Shown: positions 57,092-64,000 of the stretch, one piece after another
Position numbering within the stretch: position 1 is the stretch's first letter
How the letters are laid out: each line of letters starts with the position of its first letter
Assembly: GCA_902756345.1 (NCBI GenBank)
Contig: CACVQR010000004.1
Span: forward strand, 186,001-250,000
Direction: 5' to 3'
Origin: Fibrobacter succinogenes
GTDB lineage: Bacteria > Fibrobacterota > Fibrobacteria > Fibrobacterales > Fibrobacteraceae
Length of the DNA: 64,000 bases
Made by a program: the position numbers and the translations under genes
Notes under the pieces: generated by a model
The model's database searches: none
Told to the model about the DNA's origin: nothing
Seen by the model: only the letters and a program-made list of their open reading frames with translations

Positions 57092-57988
57092 CTAGACCTG
57101 CCTCGGTTTACCAGTCCAACCAAGCTTTTCGCGAAGCGCACCCACAAATCCCGTATGGCGCAAGCGAATAAACGTCGTCACCGACTTGCTTTCGGCAAGA
57201 GTCAGCACATCGTTCGGTTTTAAAACTATCGTGGTACGGCCATCGAACACCAAGTCCAGCGGGCCATCGACAGCCGACTTCATCTGGAGTTTCTTGGACG
57301 AAAGCGAAAGCACCAGCGGGCGCACCGAAAGACTGCTCGCCGCCACCGGAGTCAGCACCACGGCAGGCGTTGCCGGGTGAATAATCGGGCCGCCAGCCGC
57401 CAGGTTGTAGGCGGTAGAACCCGTCGGAGTCGAAACGAGCACGGAATCGGCCCAGTAATCGGTCAGGGCAGTCCCATTGTATTCCACGCTCACGTTCACC
57501 ATGCGCTCGGGCGCGTGCGCACGAACGTGCACCTCGTTTAGCACCGTCTGCTTTGCCACTTGCTTTTTACCATGGTAAACGACCGCGTCAATCATCATGC
57601 GCTCGCGGGTCGAAAAGTCGCCGGCAAGCAAGCTATCCAAAGTCTGCGAAAGGCCTTCGACACGGGTCTCGGCCAAGAAACCGACTCGACCCGCGTTCAC
57701 GCCCAGAATGGGCGTGTCGTGCCCGAGCGCCATGTGCGCCGCCGAAAGCACCGTGCCGTCGCCGCCAATGGCAAGCAACAAGTCGGACTGGCAAAGCGCA
57801 TTTTCCTTGACAATCTTGATAGGCTTGCGCACCAAATCCTTCAGATTGTTCAACACGCAGAACGTCACCTGCGGATGTTCGTCGGCCCAGCCCGAAATCA
57901 CATCGAGGGCGAGAGCCAAATCCGGATTCTTGTCTTTCCAGCCCACAATACCAATCGTGCGGAATTGGAATTTTTTGACCTTGTTCAC
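57092..57988 (-). CDS. nadK: NAD kinase
   Basis: A 298-residue enzyme that phosphorylates NAD to NADP. Conserved blocks: LLAIGGDGTVLSAAH (GGDG motif, about residues 72-86), ILGVNAGRVGFLAE, LNEVHVRAHAPERM (NE motif) and LVSTPTGSTAYNLAAGGPIIHP (glycine-rich signature), then LTPVAASSLSVRPLVL. It starts with GTG whose first bases overlap the stop of the AroA-like gene (TAGTG), so it is the last gene of the four-gene aromatic operon. NADP supply fits a biosynthetic operon, but the link is by position only. Confidence 0.93.
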   Translation of the reverse strand: MNKVKKFQFRTIGIVGWKDKNPDLALALDVISGWADEHPQVTFCVLNNLKDLVRKPIKIVKENALCQSDLLLAIGGDGTVLSAAHMALGHDTPILGVNAGRVGFLAETRVEGLSQTLDSLLAGDFSTRERMMIDAVVYHGKKQVAKQTVLNEVHVRAHAPERMVNVSVEYNGTALTDYWADSVLVSTPTGSTAYNLAAGGPIIHPATPAVVLTPVAASSLSVRPLVLSLSSKKLQMKSAVDGPLDLVFDGRTTIVLKPNDVLTLAESKSVTTFIRLRHTGFVGALREKLGWTGKPRQV

Positions 57989-59364
57989 TACGACGCCTCC
58001 GTTTCAGGCTTTGCCGTGGCCTGTTCCAAAAGCTGTTTCAACTTCTGCAAGACACCGGGGTAAGTGCTTTCGACCAATTCGGAATTCGCCACCGGTTCAT
58101 CGTTTTCAAGAGCAATCGAAAGCACCGAAAGCGCAAGGCCATTCTGCGGCACCTCTCCGCCGTCAAAGTCGCTTCCGTTCACAATCGTTTCTAGCCCGCG
58201 AATCACAAGGCCGTCGTCATAGACGCCCACTTCGGCGCCCGTCTTGCGCAAGTTCTCGGCCAAGGCTTCGTTGGTGGAGCGCATTTCTTTACGCAGTTCC
58301 TTGGGGATGCGCAAAATGGTTTCGCCTTCGGCAAAGCAGGCGGCCACCGCCAAGAACGGGAATTCTTCGATTCCGGTCGCCATCGTATCTTCCGAAAAAC
58401 GCCTGCCCTGCAAGCGCTTACCCGAAGCGAGCGGATACACCATGATATCGCCGTAAACATCGCCAAAACGTTCGCGGCGGCTCACCGTCTCAAAGTTACC
58501 GCCCATGCGCTTAAGGCAAGTGAGGGCACCGGCGCGGGAGCTGTTCAAATCCACATTCTTGAGGCAGACTTCGGTGTTTTTGGGAATGCCCGCAATCGTC
58601 GTCAAGAGAACAAAGGCCATCGCTTCGGTCGCGTCGCCAGGAATGTAGTAGTCGCGGCCCGTAATCACCTGGGTTTCCGAAATTTCGGTGAACTGCGAAC
58701 GTTCCACCTTCTGGCCGCGCGCAATCATCATGCGGCGTTCCAGTTCTGTCAGTTGTTCCATGCCGCGGCTTTCGTACTTGACATTCACGCCAAAGTACAT
58801 GAGCATTTTAGTCCACTGGTCGTGTACCGAGCCCTTTTCCTCGAACGACAGGTATTCGCCACGAATGAGCGTGCGCAAAAGCAAGCGGTTACGCATGATG
58901 GTCGCTACGTTGCCCAGCGAATCCTTTTTAATCGCCACTTCTTCGGGCGCAAAGGTAAACGTAAACTTTGCCGGTTCATCGTCGACTGGCTTTACCTTGA
59001 AATACTTCTGCAAAAGCTCCTTGGCGCGTGCCACCTGCGCAATGCCCGCTTCGTCATTTTCGGCGGCAAAGGTATAAATCTGATCGACATCCTTAGAGGC
59101 AAGCGTCCAGAGCATCACGCAGCGCGATTCACCCAAATCCATCGGGAGCATATTCGGGAGCGCGTACTGAAAGCCCTTGCCTTCAAGCACCAGCTGGTGG
59201 CCTTGTTGCGTATAATTCAGGCCAAATTCCTTGAGGGCTTCGGCAAAAGGTTCTACACCTGCGGCAAAAGAAAAATCTTCAAAAACGGTACGACCATTCA
59301 CAAGCAGCGCCATCACCAGCGCAAGCTCCATGCGTTCGCGGTCGGGGTTTAAAACAAATTCCAT
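57988..59364 (-). CDS. Divergent EPSP-synthase-like (AroA family) protein
   Basis: A 458-residue protein with the two-domain fold of 3-phosphoshikimate 1-carboxyvinyltransferase: the repeats are visible as YYIPGDATEAMAFVLLTTIA, VDLNSSRAGALTCLKRMGG, FPFLAVAACFAEGETILRI and AENLRKTGAEVGVYDDGLVI. Against E. coli AroA by eye, the N-terminal 'KSxxxR' substrate site (Lys22-Ser23-Arg27) is absent (here LNPDRERMELALVMALL), and the catalytic Asp313 ('IPDAAM') appears as Phe (EFPFLAV). The segment around Lys340-Glu341 aligns only with a gap. It may be a catalytically altered or inactive paralog, or a distant variant. It is tightly coupled (TAATG/TAGTG) between prephenate dehydrogenase and NAD kinase, so it is co-expressed with aromatic amino acid genes. 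No other aroA is in the window. Confidence 0.72.
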   Translation of the reverse strand: MEFVLNPDRERMELALVMALLVNGRTVFEDFSFAAGVEPFAEALKEFGLNYTQQGHQLVLEGKGFQYALPNMLPMDLGESRCVMLWTLASKDVDQIYTFAAENDEAGIAQVARAKELLQKYFKVKPVDDEPAKFTFTFAPEEVAIKKDSLGNVATIMRNRLLLRTLIRGEYLSFEEKGSVHDQWTKMLMYFGVNVKYESRGMEQLTELERRMMIARGQKVERSQFTEISETQVITGRDYYIPGDATEAMAFVLLTTIAGIPKNTEVCLKNVDLNSSRAGALTCLKRMGGNFETVSRRERFGDVYGDIMVYPLASGKRLQGRRFSEDTMATGIEEFPFLAVAACFAEGETILRIPKELRKEMRSTNEALAENLRKTGAEVGVYDDGLVIRGLETIVNGSDFDGGEVPQNGLALSVLSIALENDEPVANSELVESTYPGVLQKLKQLLEQATAKPETEAS

Positions 59365-60506
59365 TAGCGTTCCTTTACGTCGTAGCCAAGCTGCAACAGA
59401 ATCTGCATGGCACGGCGGGCCTCTTCAGGGGTCTTAAACGCAAGCAGCAACGTGCCTGCAATATTTTCGCGGACTTTCATCAGTTCAATATCGCGAATGT
59501 TCAAATTGTTGTCGGCTAGGGGCTGCATCACCTGCAATAGCGCACCCGGCACATCTTTCAAGGGCACCGTAATTTCGGAGAAGGCGGCTGCGGCATTGCG
59601 GCCCGGCGCAAACAGACTGGCACGGCCATCGTTACCGGCCTTAAAGACGGTTTCCAATTCGGCAGAATGGTCATCAGCGGCGGGTTTGCCGTCGCACACC
59701 ACCTTCAAATTTTCCATGGCCTCGACCGTCTTGTCGATTCCGGCGCGGACTTCTTTAAGCGCAAGCACCGTCTGGTCGCGGTTAGTGACGGCTATATCGT
59801 GCCACATGTTCCAGCCAGAGGCGGCAATGCGCGTCATGTCTCTAAAGGCGCGGCCTGCGTAATGCTGGTAGTTAGGCTTCACCAGGCGCTCCGGCATGCT
59901 CGCCGCAAGCGTCGACGAAAGCATCTGCGGCATGTGCGAAACCCAGGCCATGGTGCGGTCATGATGTTCCGGCGGGAACACCACGGCATTTGCGCCCACG
60001 AACGAAATCAAGTTCAAGAGCGGCTTGTACACCGATTCGTCGACACCTTCAGGCGGGCACACGAACCAGTAGGCATTTTCAAAAATCGAGGGATCGTTGT
60101 ATTCGAGCGTACGCTTTTCGGAGCCTGCCATCGGGTGGCTACCCACAAACACGAATGGTTCCGGGAGCTTGGCGCCCGCCTTGCAAATTTCCACCTTGGT
60201 CGATCCGATATCGCTCACCAAAATCTGGTTCTGGCCCGCAAGAGCAGCCAAGTCCATCTGCGAAAGAGCATCGATGGTCTTAAGGATATGCAGAATCGGA
60301 GCGCACAGCAAAATCACATCGGAACCGGGAACCCAGTCCTTGATTTCGTCGTAGCCGAAAAATTCATCGGCAAGCCCCAGTTCCTTTGCACGGGCAAGTG
60401 TGGTGGGGCTACTCACCGCACGCACCACCGTAGGCAACTTAGCCTGCTTAATAGCAGCGGCTACCGAACTTGCCAAAAGTCCAAAGCCAACGAAGGTAAT
60501 CCGCAT
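59364..60506 (-). CDS. Prephenate dehydrogenase with C-terminal ACT domain
   Basis: A 380-residue enzyme from ATG 60506, whose first base overlaps the chorismate-mutase stop (TAATG). Residues 1-30 form the NAD-binding motif, slightly unusual as TFVGFGLLASSVAAAIKQA. Then come LLCAPILHILKTIDAL, DIGSTKVEICKAG, FVGSHPMAGSEKRTLEY (catalytic His region) and DRTMAWVSHMPQMLSSTLA. Residues about 305-375 form an ACT domain (EITVPLKDVPGALLQVMQPLADNNLNIRDIELMKV), typical for amino-acid feedback. It oxidatively decarboxylates prephenate to 4-hydroxyphenylpyruvate for tyrosine. TyrA function is likely; no regulation site is visible beyond the ACT domain. Confidence 0.88.
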   Translation of the reverse strand: MRITFVGFGLLASSVAAAIKQAKLPTVVRAVSSPTTLARAKELGLADEFFGYDEIKDWVPGSDVILLCAPILHILKTIDALSQMDLAALAGQNQILVSDIGSTKVEICKAGAKLPEPFVFVGSHPMAGSEKRTLEYNDPSIFENAYWFVCPPEGVDESVYKPLLNLISFVGANAVVFPPEHHDRTMAWVSHMPQMLSSTLAASMPERLVKPNYQHYAGRAFRDMTRIAASGWNMWHDIAVTNRDQTVLALKEVRAGIDKTVEAMENLKVVCDGKPAADDHSAELETVFKAGNDGRASLFAPGRNAAAAFSEITVPLKDVPGALLQVMQPLADNNLNIRDIELMKVRENIAGTLLLAFKTPEEARRAMQILLQLGYDVKER

Positions 60507-60769
60507 TATTCTTCTACCTTGCAAGTTTCGTCAATAATGGTTCTAAAAATGTTCTTGAACGATTCTGGAGGCAAGGGGCCATTCGCCTTTTTCGCCTTTT
60601 CGGCGACCCCGTTCAAAACAGCCTCTTCGCGCGCAGCATCAAGCACGGGGAGTCCCTTTTGCTTCTTGATTTTACCAATTTCCACTGCGAAACTCGCCCT
60701 CTTGTTCAAAAGGGCAATCAGTTCATCGTTCAGTTCATCAATACGGTTGCGCCAGTCTTCAATATTCAT
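60506..60769 (-). CDS. Chorismate mutase (AroQ type)
   Basis: An 87-residue all-helical AroQ-class chorismate mutase: MNIEDWRNRIDELNDELIAL, LNKRASFAVEIGKIKKQKGL, DAAREEAVLNGVAEKAKKAN and FKNIFRTIIDETCKVEE. It rearranges chorismate to prephenate, the substrate of the next gene. It heads the operon chorismate mutase, prephenate dehydrogenase, AroA-like, NAD kinase, all joined by 1-base overlaps. TAAATTCA (60774-60781, minus), a near match to TAnnTTTG, ends 4 bases before the ATG, so the operon message may be leaderless. Confidence 0.9.
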   Translation of the reverse strand: MNIEDWRNRIDELNDELIALLNKRASFAVEIGKIKKQKGLPVLDAAREEAVLNGVAEKAKKANGPLPPESFKNIFRTIIDETCKVEE

Positions 60770-60804
60770 ACTTTGAATTTAGAAAAAAGGCTCAATGGTG
60801 TCGC

Positions 60805-62334
60805 TTAAAACTCCACCTTGTACTCGTCAAAAGCCTTCTTATTGGCCTTCATGTTCGGGCCATCCCAGTCAAAAAGCGCTGGCCCCCAGGCTCCACTCAA
60901 AGTAGGTTCCCAGAAAAAGGCGCCAATCCAGCGGTCTAGCCCGCGCACCATATCTACGGCCTTCTTGCGCGAGCCATCGTAAGAATATGTATTATCCGAT
61001 TCGCCGCCGTTGTATTCGGCCACAATGAATTCCAAATTCGGATAAGTCGAAATCAAATTTTTGAACAAACTATTCCATTTGTCCGGTTTGTCGTCACCGT
61101 AAGCGGTATACGCCGAAAATCCCATCACGTCAGCAGGAACCTTCTGGTTCTTGAAGATTTCATTCATCCACCAATCGACCGTACTCGTCTTGCGAATGCT
61201 TTCGATATGGAGAACCGTCTTGATGTTTTGCGACACCGCCTTGACGGCGCGAATGCCCGCCTTAAAGTACTTGCCCGCATTGGCCTTGCCGGCACTTGTA
61301 CCCATATCACCATTGATTGCAGTAGATGCCTTGTCAACCCCATTGCCCCAGCAGTCTGTTTTGCTGTTCGGCACATGAATCAAAATGCCCGGCGTGGTTT
61401 CGTTACCGATTTGCACCATCTCCGGTGTCGCATTCACCTGCTTTAAGGAATTCAACAAGTCATAAGTATAATTGTATACGGAATCCGCCATCGCATCGGA
61501 ACTTTTCACGTTGCGCCAGCGAGAGGGAATAATCTGCTTGCCTGGATCGGCCCAGTTGTCGCTGTAATGAATGTCGAGCAAGAACGCCATGCCCGCCGCC
61601 TTGATCTTTTGGGCGTAAGCGATAATGTGGTCCTTGTCGGCATAACTTTCGGCATCATGATCGCAGCCCGACGCCGCATAACCGTACTGCGCCTTCGGAC
61701 TCACAAAAGTCTTCAAGCGAATCGCATTGAATCCGTGGTCTTTCAGGAGCGTAAAGATGTCTTTTTCGGAGCCGTCGACATCGTAGAATTTGGCACCCCA
61801 ACGTTCGTATTCCTGCACCGTCGAAATGTCCGCACCGTTATAGAAGCTAAAGTCAAGCGCAGGCCCCTTGCTCGAAGAAGAGGGCGGCTCCATTCTAGAA
61901 GAAGATTCCGGAGGGGGTTCCATCTTGGAAGACGAAGAACGCGGCGGCCTCGAGTCCGAAGATAAATCAGGAAGGATTCCCGACGAAGACGATTTTGGCG
62001 GTTCCACAGCCGAGGAATGTGGCGGTTCCATGCCCGAAGAAGCACCCGGATTGACTTCAAGCGCCGACGATTCCGGAGTATCCGCTGTAGAAGAACTCAG
62101 GTAAGCAAGCGTATCCCCGCCTTGGGGCGGATAAACTAAGACCTCAGGCGGAGGCATATGAATGGTATCATAAATCGTATCGCGAACAGTTACTGCAGAT
62201 GAATCGCGTTCATTATCTATGACTTCGTAGTCATATTCCGCAGCATTGTTAGATCCGTTATCGCAACCATTCACGACAAGTGCAAATAGCGTCGCAAAAG
62301 AGACTAGACCAAATTTTCCCATTCGAATTCCCAT
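60805..62334 (-). CDS. GH53 endo-beta-1,4-galactanase, lipoprotein with Ser/Pro linker
   Basis: A 509-residue lipoprotein (or 505 from the second ATG at 62322, MGKFGLVSFATLFALVVNGC). After the anchor a linker of about 130 residues is rich in Ser, Pro and Glu (SSALEVNPGASSGMEPPHSS and similar). Residues about 168-505 form a GH53 TIM barrel: GADISTVQEYERWGAKFYD, FNAIRLKTFVSP, FLLDIHYSDNWADPGKQ, VQIGNETTPG (acid/base Glu) and LEFIVAEYNGGES (nucleophile Glu), ending FFWEPTLSGAWG. It cuts beta-1,4-galactan side chains of pectin. It stands alone; a role at the cell surface in plant-wall attack follows from the lipid anchor and linker. Confidence 0.9.
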   Translation of the reverse strand: MGIRMGKFGLVSFATLFALVVNGCDNGSNNAAEYDYEVIDNERDSSAVTVRDTIYDTIHMPPPEVLVYPPQGGDTLAYLSSSTADTPESSALEVNPGASSGMEPPHSSAVEPPKSSSSGILPDLSSDSRPPRSSSSKMEPPPESSSRMEPPSSSSKGPALDFSFYNGADISTVQEYERWGAKFYDVDGSEKDIFTLLKDHGFNAIRLKTFVSPKAQYGYAASGCDHDAESYADKDHIIAYAQKIKAAGMAFLLDIHYSDNWADPGKQIIPSRWRNVKSSDAMADSVYNYTYDLLNSLKQVNATPEMVQIGNETTPGILIHVPNSKTDCWGNGVDKASTAINGDMGTSAGKANAGKYFKAGIRAVKAVSQNIKTVLHIESIRKTSTVDWWMNEIFKNQKVPADVMGFSAYTAYGDDKPDKWNSLFKNLISTYPNLEFIVAEYNGGESDNTYSYDGSRKKAVDMVRGLDRWIGAFFWEPTLSGAWGPALFDWDGPNMKANKKAFDEYKVEF

Positions 62335-62425
62335 GCCCCTAATCTATACAAAACACCCCGAAAAATCAACAAACGAATTCTTTACACTAGGCCTTGCGCG
62401 GCAAAAAACAGCCCCACAATACAGC

Positions 62426-62452
62426 AAAAGGCCCCGTCAAAGCGGAGCCTTT
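62426..62452 (-). terminator. Terminator of the 288-residue lipoprotein gene
   Basis: On the minus strand AAAGGCTCCG pairs with CGGGGCCTTT (one mismatch), ending in TTTT. It lies 42 bases after the stop codon. Confidence 0.65.
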
Positions 62453-62493
62453 CGCTAAATTCAACAGACAGGGCTAAGCCCTATGCCGTAAAA

Positions 62494-63360
62494 TTACTTG
62501 ACCTGGAAGTAGTAGGTCTGCAGGGTCTTGCCATCCTGGGCGAGCTGAAGAATCTGCTTGCCAGACGGAAGAGTGCCCGTCACCTGGAACAGGTTTTCGG
62601 CCTTGTATTCCACATTCAGAGTCGTGCCCTTGGACTTGTCTACAAAGAGACCTGTCTTTTCGTCGGCGCCGAAGCCCTGGCAGTCGGAATGGTCAGCCAC
62701 CTTGCCTTCCACAGCCGGGTAGGTGGTCGCAACCAGCGGAGAGGTCACGGAGCTTGCATTCACGTAGAACACGTTGAGTGCAGCGTCCACGGCCAACGGA
62801 GCCGGGAGGCTAGAAACCTTGGCTGCGCCCTTATCGGCCTTCTTCTTTTTCTTCTTGTCAGCCTTCTTGCCCGGAACCTTGGCGGCATCGGTAGCAATCG
62901 GCATGGTCAAACGGTAACCGGCAACGGATTCGCTGCAGCTTGTAGAATAGACAACCCACTGGTTATCAATCTTTTCAGGACCTTCGGTCGTACCGCTCTT
63001 GTAGAGACCCGGCTTGATCTGGTCGCTGTATTCGTACAGAGTCACAGAGAGGTTCGGGTTCTTTTCGTCGGTAGCAATCTTCTGCTGGCCGAGAATGTAC
63101 TTGGAACGACGGGCCTTGATCAGATATTCGCCAACGGGAACCTTTTCAAACTTGAACTTACCCTGCTGAAGGTCGCCCTTGTAGGGGTACTTCGGGTTCT
63201 GCGTACCGAAGATGGTTGAATCCATCCAAACGGTCGGCATTTCAATAGCCTTGCCAGTAAACGGATCGAGGACGACACCTTCGATAGTGCCAGTCTTCTG
63301 GCAACCGGTCATAGCCATAGCCACGAGAGCGGCTGCACCAATAAAGAGTTGCTTTTTCAT
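62494..63360 (-). CDS. Lipoprotein with carboxypeptidase-regulatory-like domain
   Basis: A 288-residue lipoprotein (MKKQLFIGAAALVAMAMTGC, Cys 20). Residues about 24-110 form a beta-sandwich of the carboxypeptidase-regulatory type (GTIEGVVLDPFTGKAIEMP; GKFKFEKVPVGEYLIKARRS). A Lys-rich linker near residue 170 (GKKADKKKKKKADKG) separates it from a C-terminal beta-rich part (LNVFYVNASSVTSPLVATTY). Such domains often mark surface or outer-membrane proteins. It lies next to rpmE on the same strand, with its own terminator. Function unknown. Confidence 0.75.
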   Translation of the reverse strand: MKKQLFIGAAALVAMAMTGCQKTGTIEGVVLDPFTGKAIEMPTVWMDSTIFGTQNPKYPYKGDLQQGKFKFEKVPVGEYLIKARRSKYILGQQKIATDEKNPNLSVTLYEYSDQIKPGLYKSGTTEGPEKIDNQWVVYSTSCSESVAGYRLTMPIATDAAKVPGKKADKKKKKKADKGAAKVSSLPAPLAVDAALNVFYVNASSVTSPLVATTYPAVEGKVADHSDCQGFGADEKTGLFVDKSKGTTLNVEYKAENLFQVTGTLPSGKQILQLAQDGKTLQTYYFQVK

Positions 63361-63420
63361 TTGAATCCTTTTTTTAATAAAAGGGCCCCCTTACGCAGGG
63401 AGCCATTCATTTATCTGTAA

Positions 63421-63723
63421 TTATTCGGCGTCTTCAGCCTTGGCGGGAGCAGCCTTGCGGGTCTTACGCTTTGCACCAGTGATGTTGCCAGCGAAACGCT
63501 TGTTGAAGCGGTCGATACGGCCAGCCGTATCCACGCGATGCTGCTTGCCCGTCCAGAACGGATGGGTATCAGCCGTAATTTCCAAGGAAATTACGCTATA
63601 TTCAACACCATCGATAGTCTTCTTTTCGGCGGAAGACTTCGTGGAGCGGGTGATGTATTCTTTACCCGTATTCGCATCGACGAACACGACCGGTTGATAG
63701 TTAGGGTGGATACCTTCTTTCAT
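63421..63723 (-). CDS. rpmE2: 50S ribosomal protein L31 type B
   Basis: A 100-residue L31. I use ATG 63723; the longer frame upstream is not coding. MKEGIHPNYQPVVFVDANTG, EYITRSTKSS, SLEITADTHPFWTGKQH and DTAGRIDRFNKRF are typical of L31. It has no cysteine, so it is the zinc-free type B form, often used when zinc is scarce. A Lys/Ala-rich tail of about 20 residues (GAKRKTRKAAPAKAEDAE) extends beyond the usual end. TAAATTTA lies at 63762-63769 (minus). Confidence 0.92.
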   Translation of the reverse strand: MKEGIHPNYQPVVFVDANTGKEYITRSTKSSAEKKTIDGVEYSVISLEITADTHPFWTGKQHRVDTAGRIDRFNKRFAGNITGAKRKTRKAAPAKAEDAE

Positions 63724-63801
63724 TTTTAAACTTCCTATGAAGTAGTTAGATTTTGAGAGCCTAAATTTAGAAGAATTTCGCCATTTTGGCAAGGGAAATA
63801 G

Positions 63802-63809
63802 TATTTTTG
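63802..63809 (+). promoter_or_regulatory. Putative -7 promoter element TATTTTTG
   Basis: Exact TAnnTTTG match, ending 5 bases before the ATG at 63815; implies a leaderless or nearly leaderless message. Confidence 0.5.
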
Positions 63810-63814
63810 GGAAC

Positions 63815-64000
63815 ATGAATAGAATTTCTGTGGCATTTTTTACAATTATCCCTTCGCTTTTTATGGCCTGCGGGAACGAACCTCCCGTGGCAAAAATCAT
63901 CGTAACCGACCAAAAAATGCCCCTTACCGAGTGGCCCGACAGCGCCTACGTTGCAGGACTAGATTCTATTCTCGCCCTGGAGCCTATCAAGAAGAACGCC
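63815..64000 (+). CDS. Lipoprotein, N-terminal part (cut by window edge)
   Basis: Sixty-two codons are visible: MNRISVAFFTIIPSLFMAC is a lipoprotein signal with the acylated Cys at residue 19, followed by GNEPPVAKIIVTDQK and SAYVAGLDSILALEPIKKNA. The frame is open to the edge. No ribosome binding site is seen, consistent with the -7 element only 5 bases upstream. Function not recognisable from this part. Confidence 0.7.
   Translation, partial: MNRISVAFFTIIPSLFMACGNEPPVAKIIVTDQKMPLTEWPDSAYVAGLDSILALEPIKKNA

Overview
The window looks like a Fibrobacter chromosome. The gene content is Gram-negative (TolC, RND pump, MCE protein, beta-barrel proteins, many lipoproteins). Three families first defined in Fibrobacter succinogenes occur here: three FISUMP/TIGR02145 lipoproteins, one TIGR02147 regulator and one TIGR02171 lipoprotein. 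Plant cell-wall genes (GH53 galactanase, pectate-lyase-like lipoprotein, secreted esterase) fit a fibre degrader. Family names are from memory and no search was run.

Layout. 0-5 kb: a cut hypothetical gene, then a coupled FecR-domain protein and a beta-helix/beta-barrel surface protein. 5-14 kb: FAD dehydrogenase, RluA-type pseudouridine synthase, the TIGR02171 lipoprotein, pheT. 14-27 kb: dnaX-ybaB, a TolC/adaptor/RND tripartite pump, a GspE-like ATPase, an MCE protein coupled to recG. 27-35 kb: RNase P RNA, esterase, pectate-lyase-like lipoprotein coupled to a TIGR02147 regulator, dCMP deaminase, and an ilvC whose C-terminus is broken. 35-51 kb is an accessory zone: FISUMP lipoproteins, toxin-antitoxin-like genes, two AAA/DUF4143 ATPases, a YhcG/DUF1016 nuclease preceded by a highly structured region, AT-rich orphans, gene fragments and a local family of hairpin repeats. 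51-64 kb: FliB-like methylase, MATE pump, ffh, a lipoprotein, a tightly coupled aromatic operon (chorismate mutase, prephenate dehydrogenase, divergent AroA-like protein, NAD kinase), GH53 galactanase, a lipoprotein, ribosomal protein L31 and a cut lipoprotein.

Three things cut across the genes. (1) An octamer TAnnTTTG, the form of the Bacteroidetes -7 promoter element, lies just before many start codons on both strands, often so close that the mRNA would be nearly leaderless. (2) Several families of short-word repeats sit between genes, and copies are also found in frame inside two enzymes; a REP-like palindrome is translated as part of the Ser-rich linkers of FISUMP lipoproteins. (3) Reading-frame irregularities: a hairpin plus A10 tract in dnaX that looks like a slippage site for the short gamma subunit, a DUF2442-HTH gene split at an A7 run, and an approximately 28-nt loss in ilvC. 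The strongest candidate for something undescribed is the roughly 300-nt structured segment ending at the ribosome binding site of the YhcG-type nuclease.
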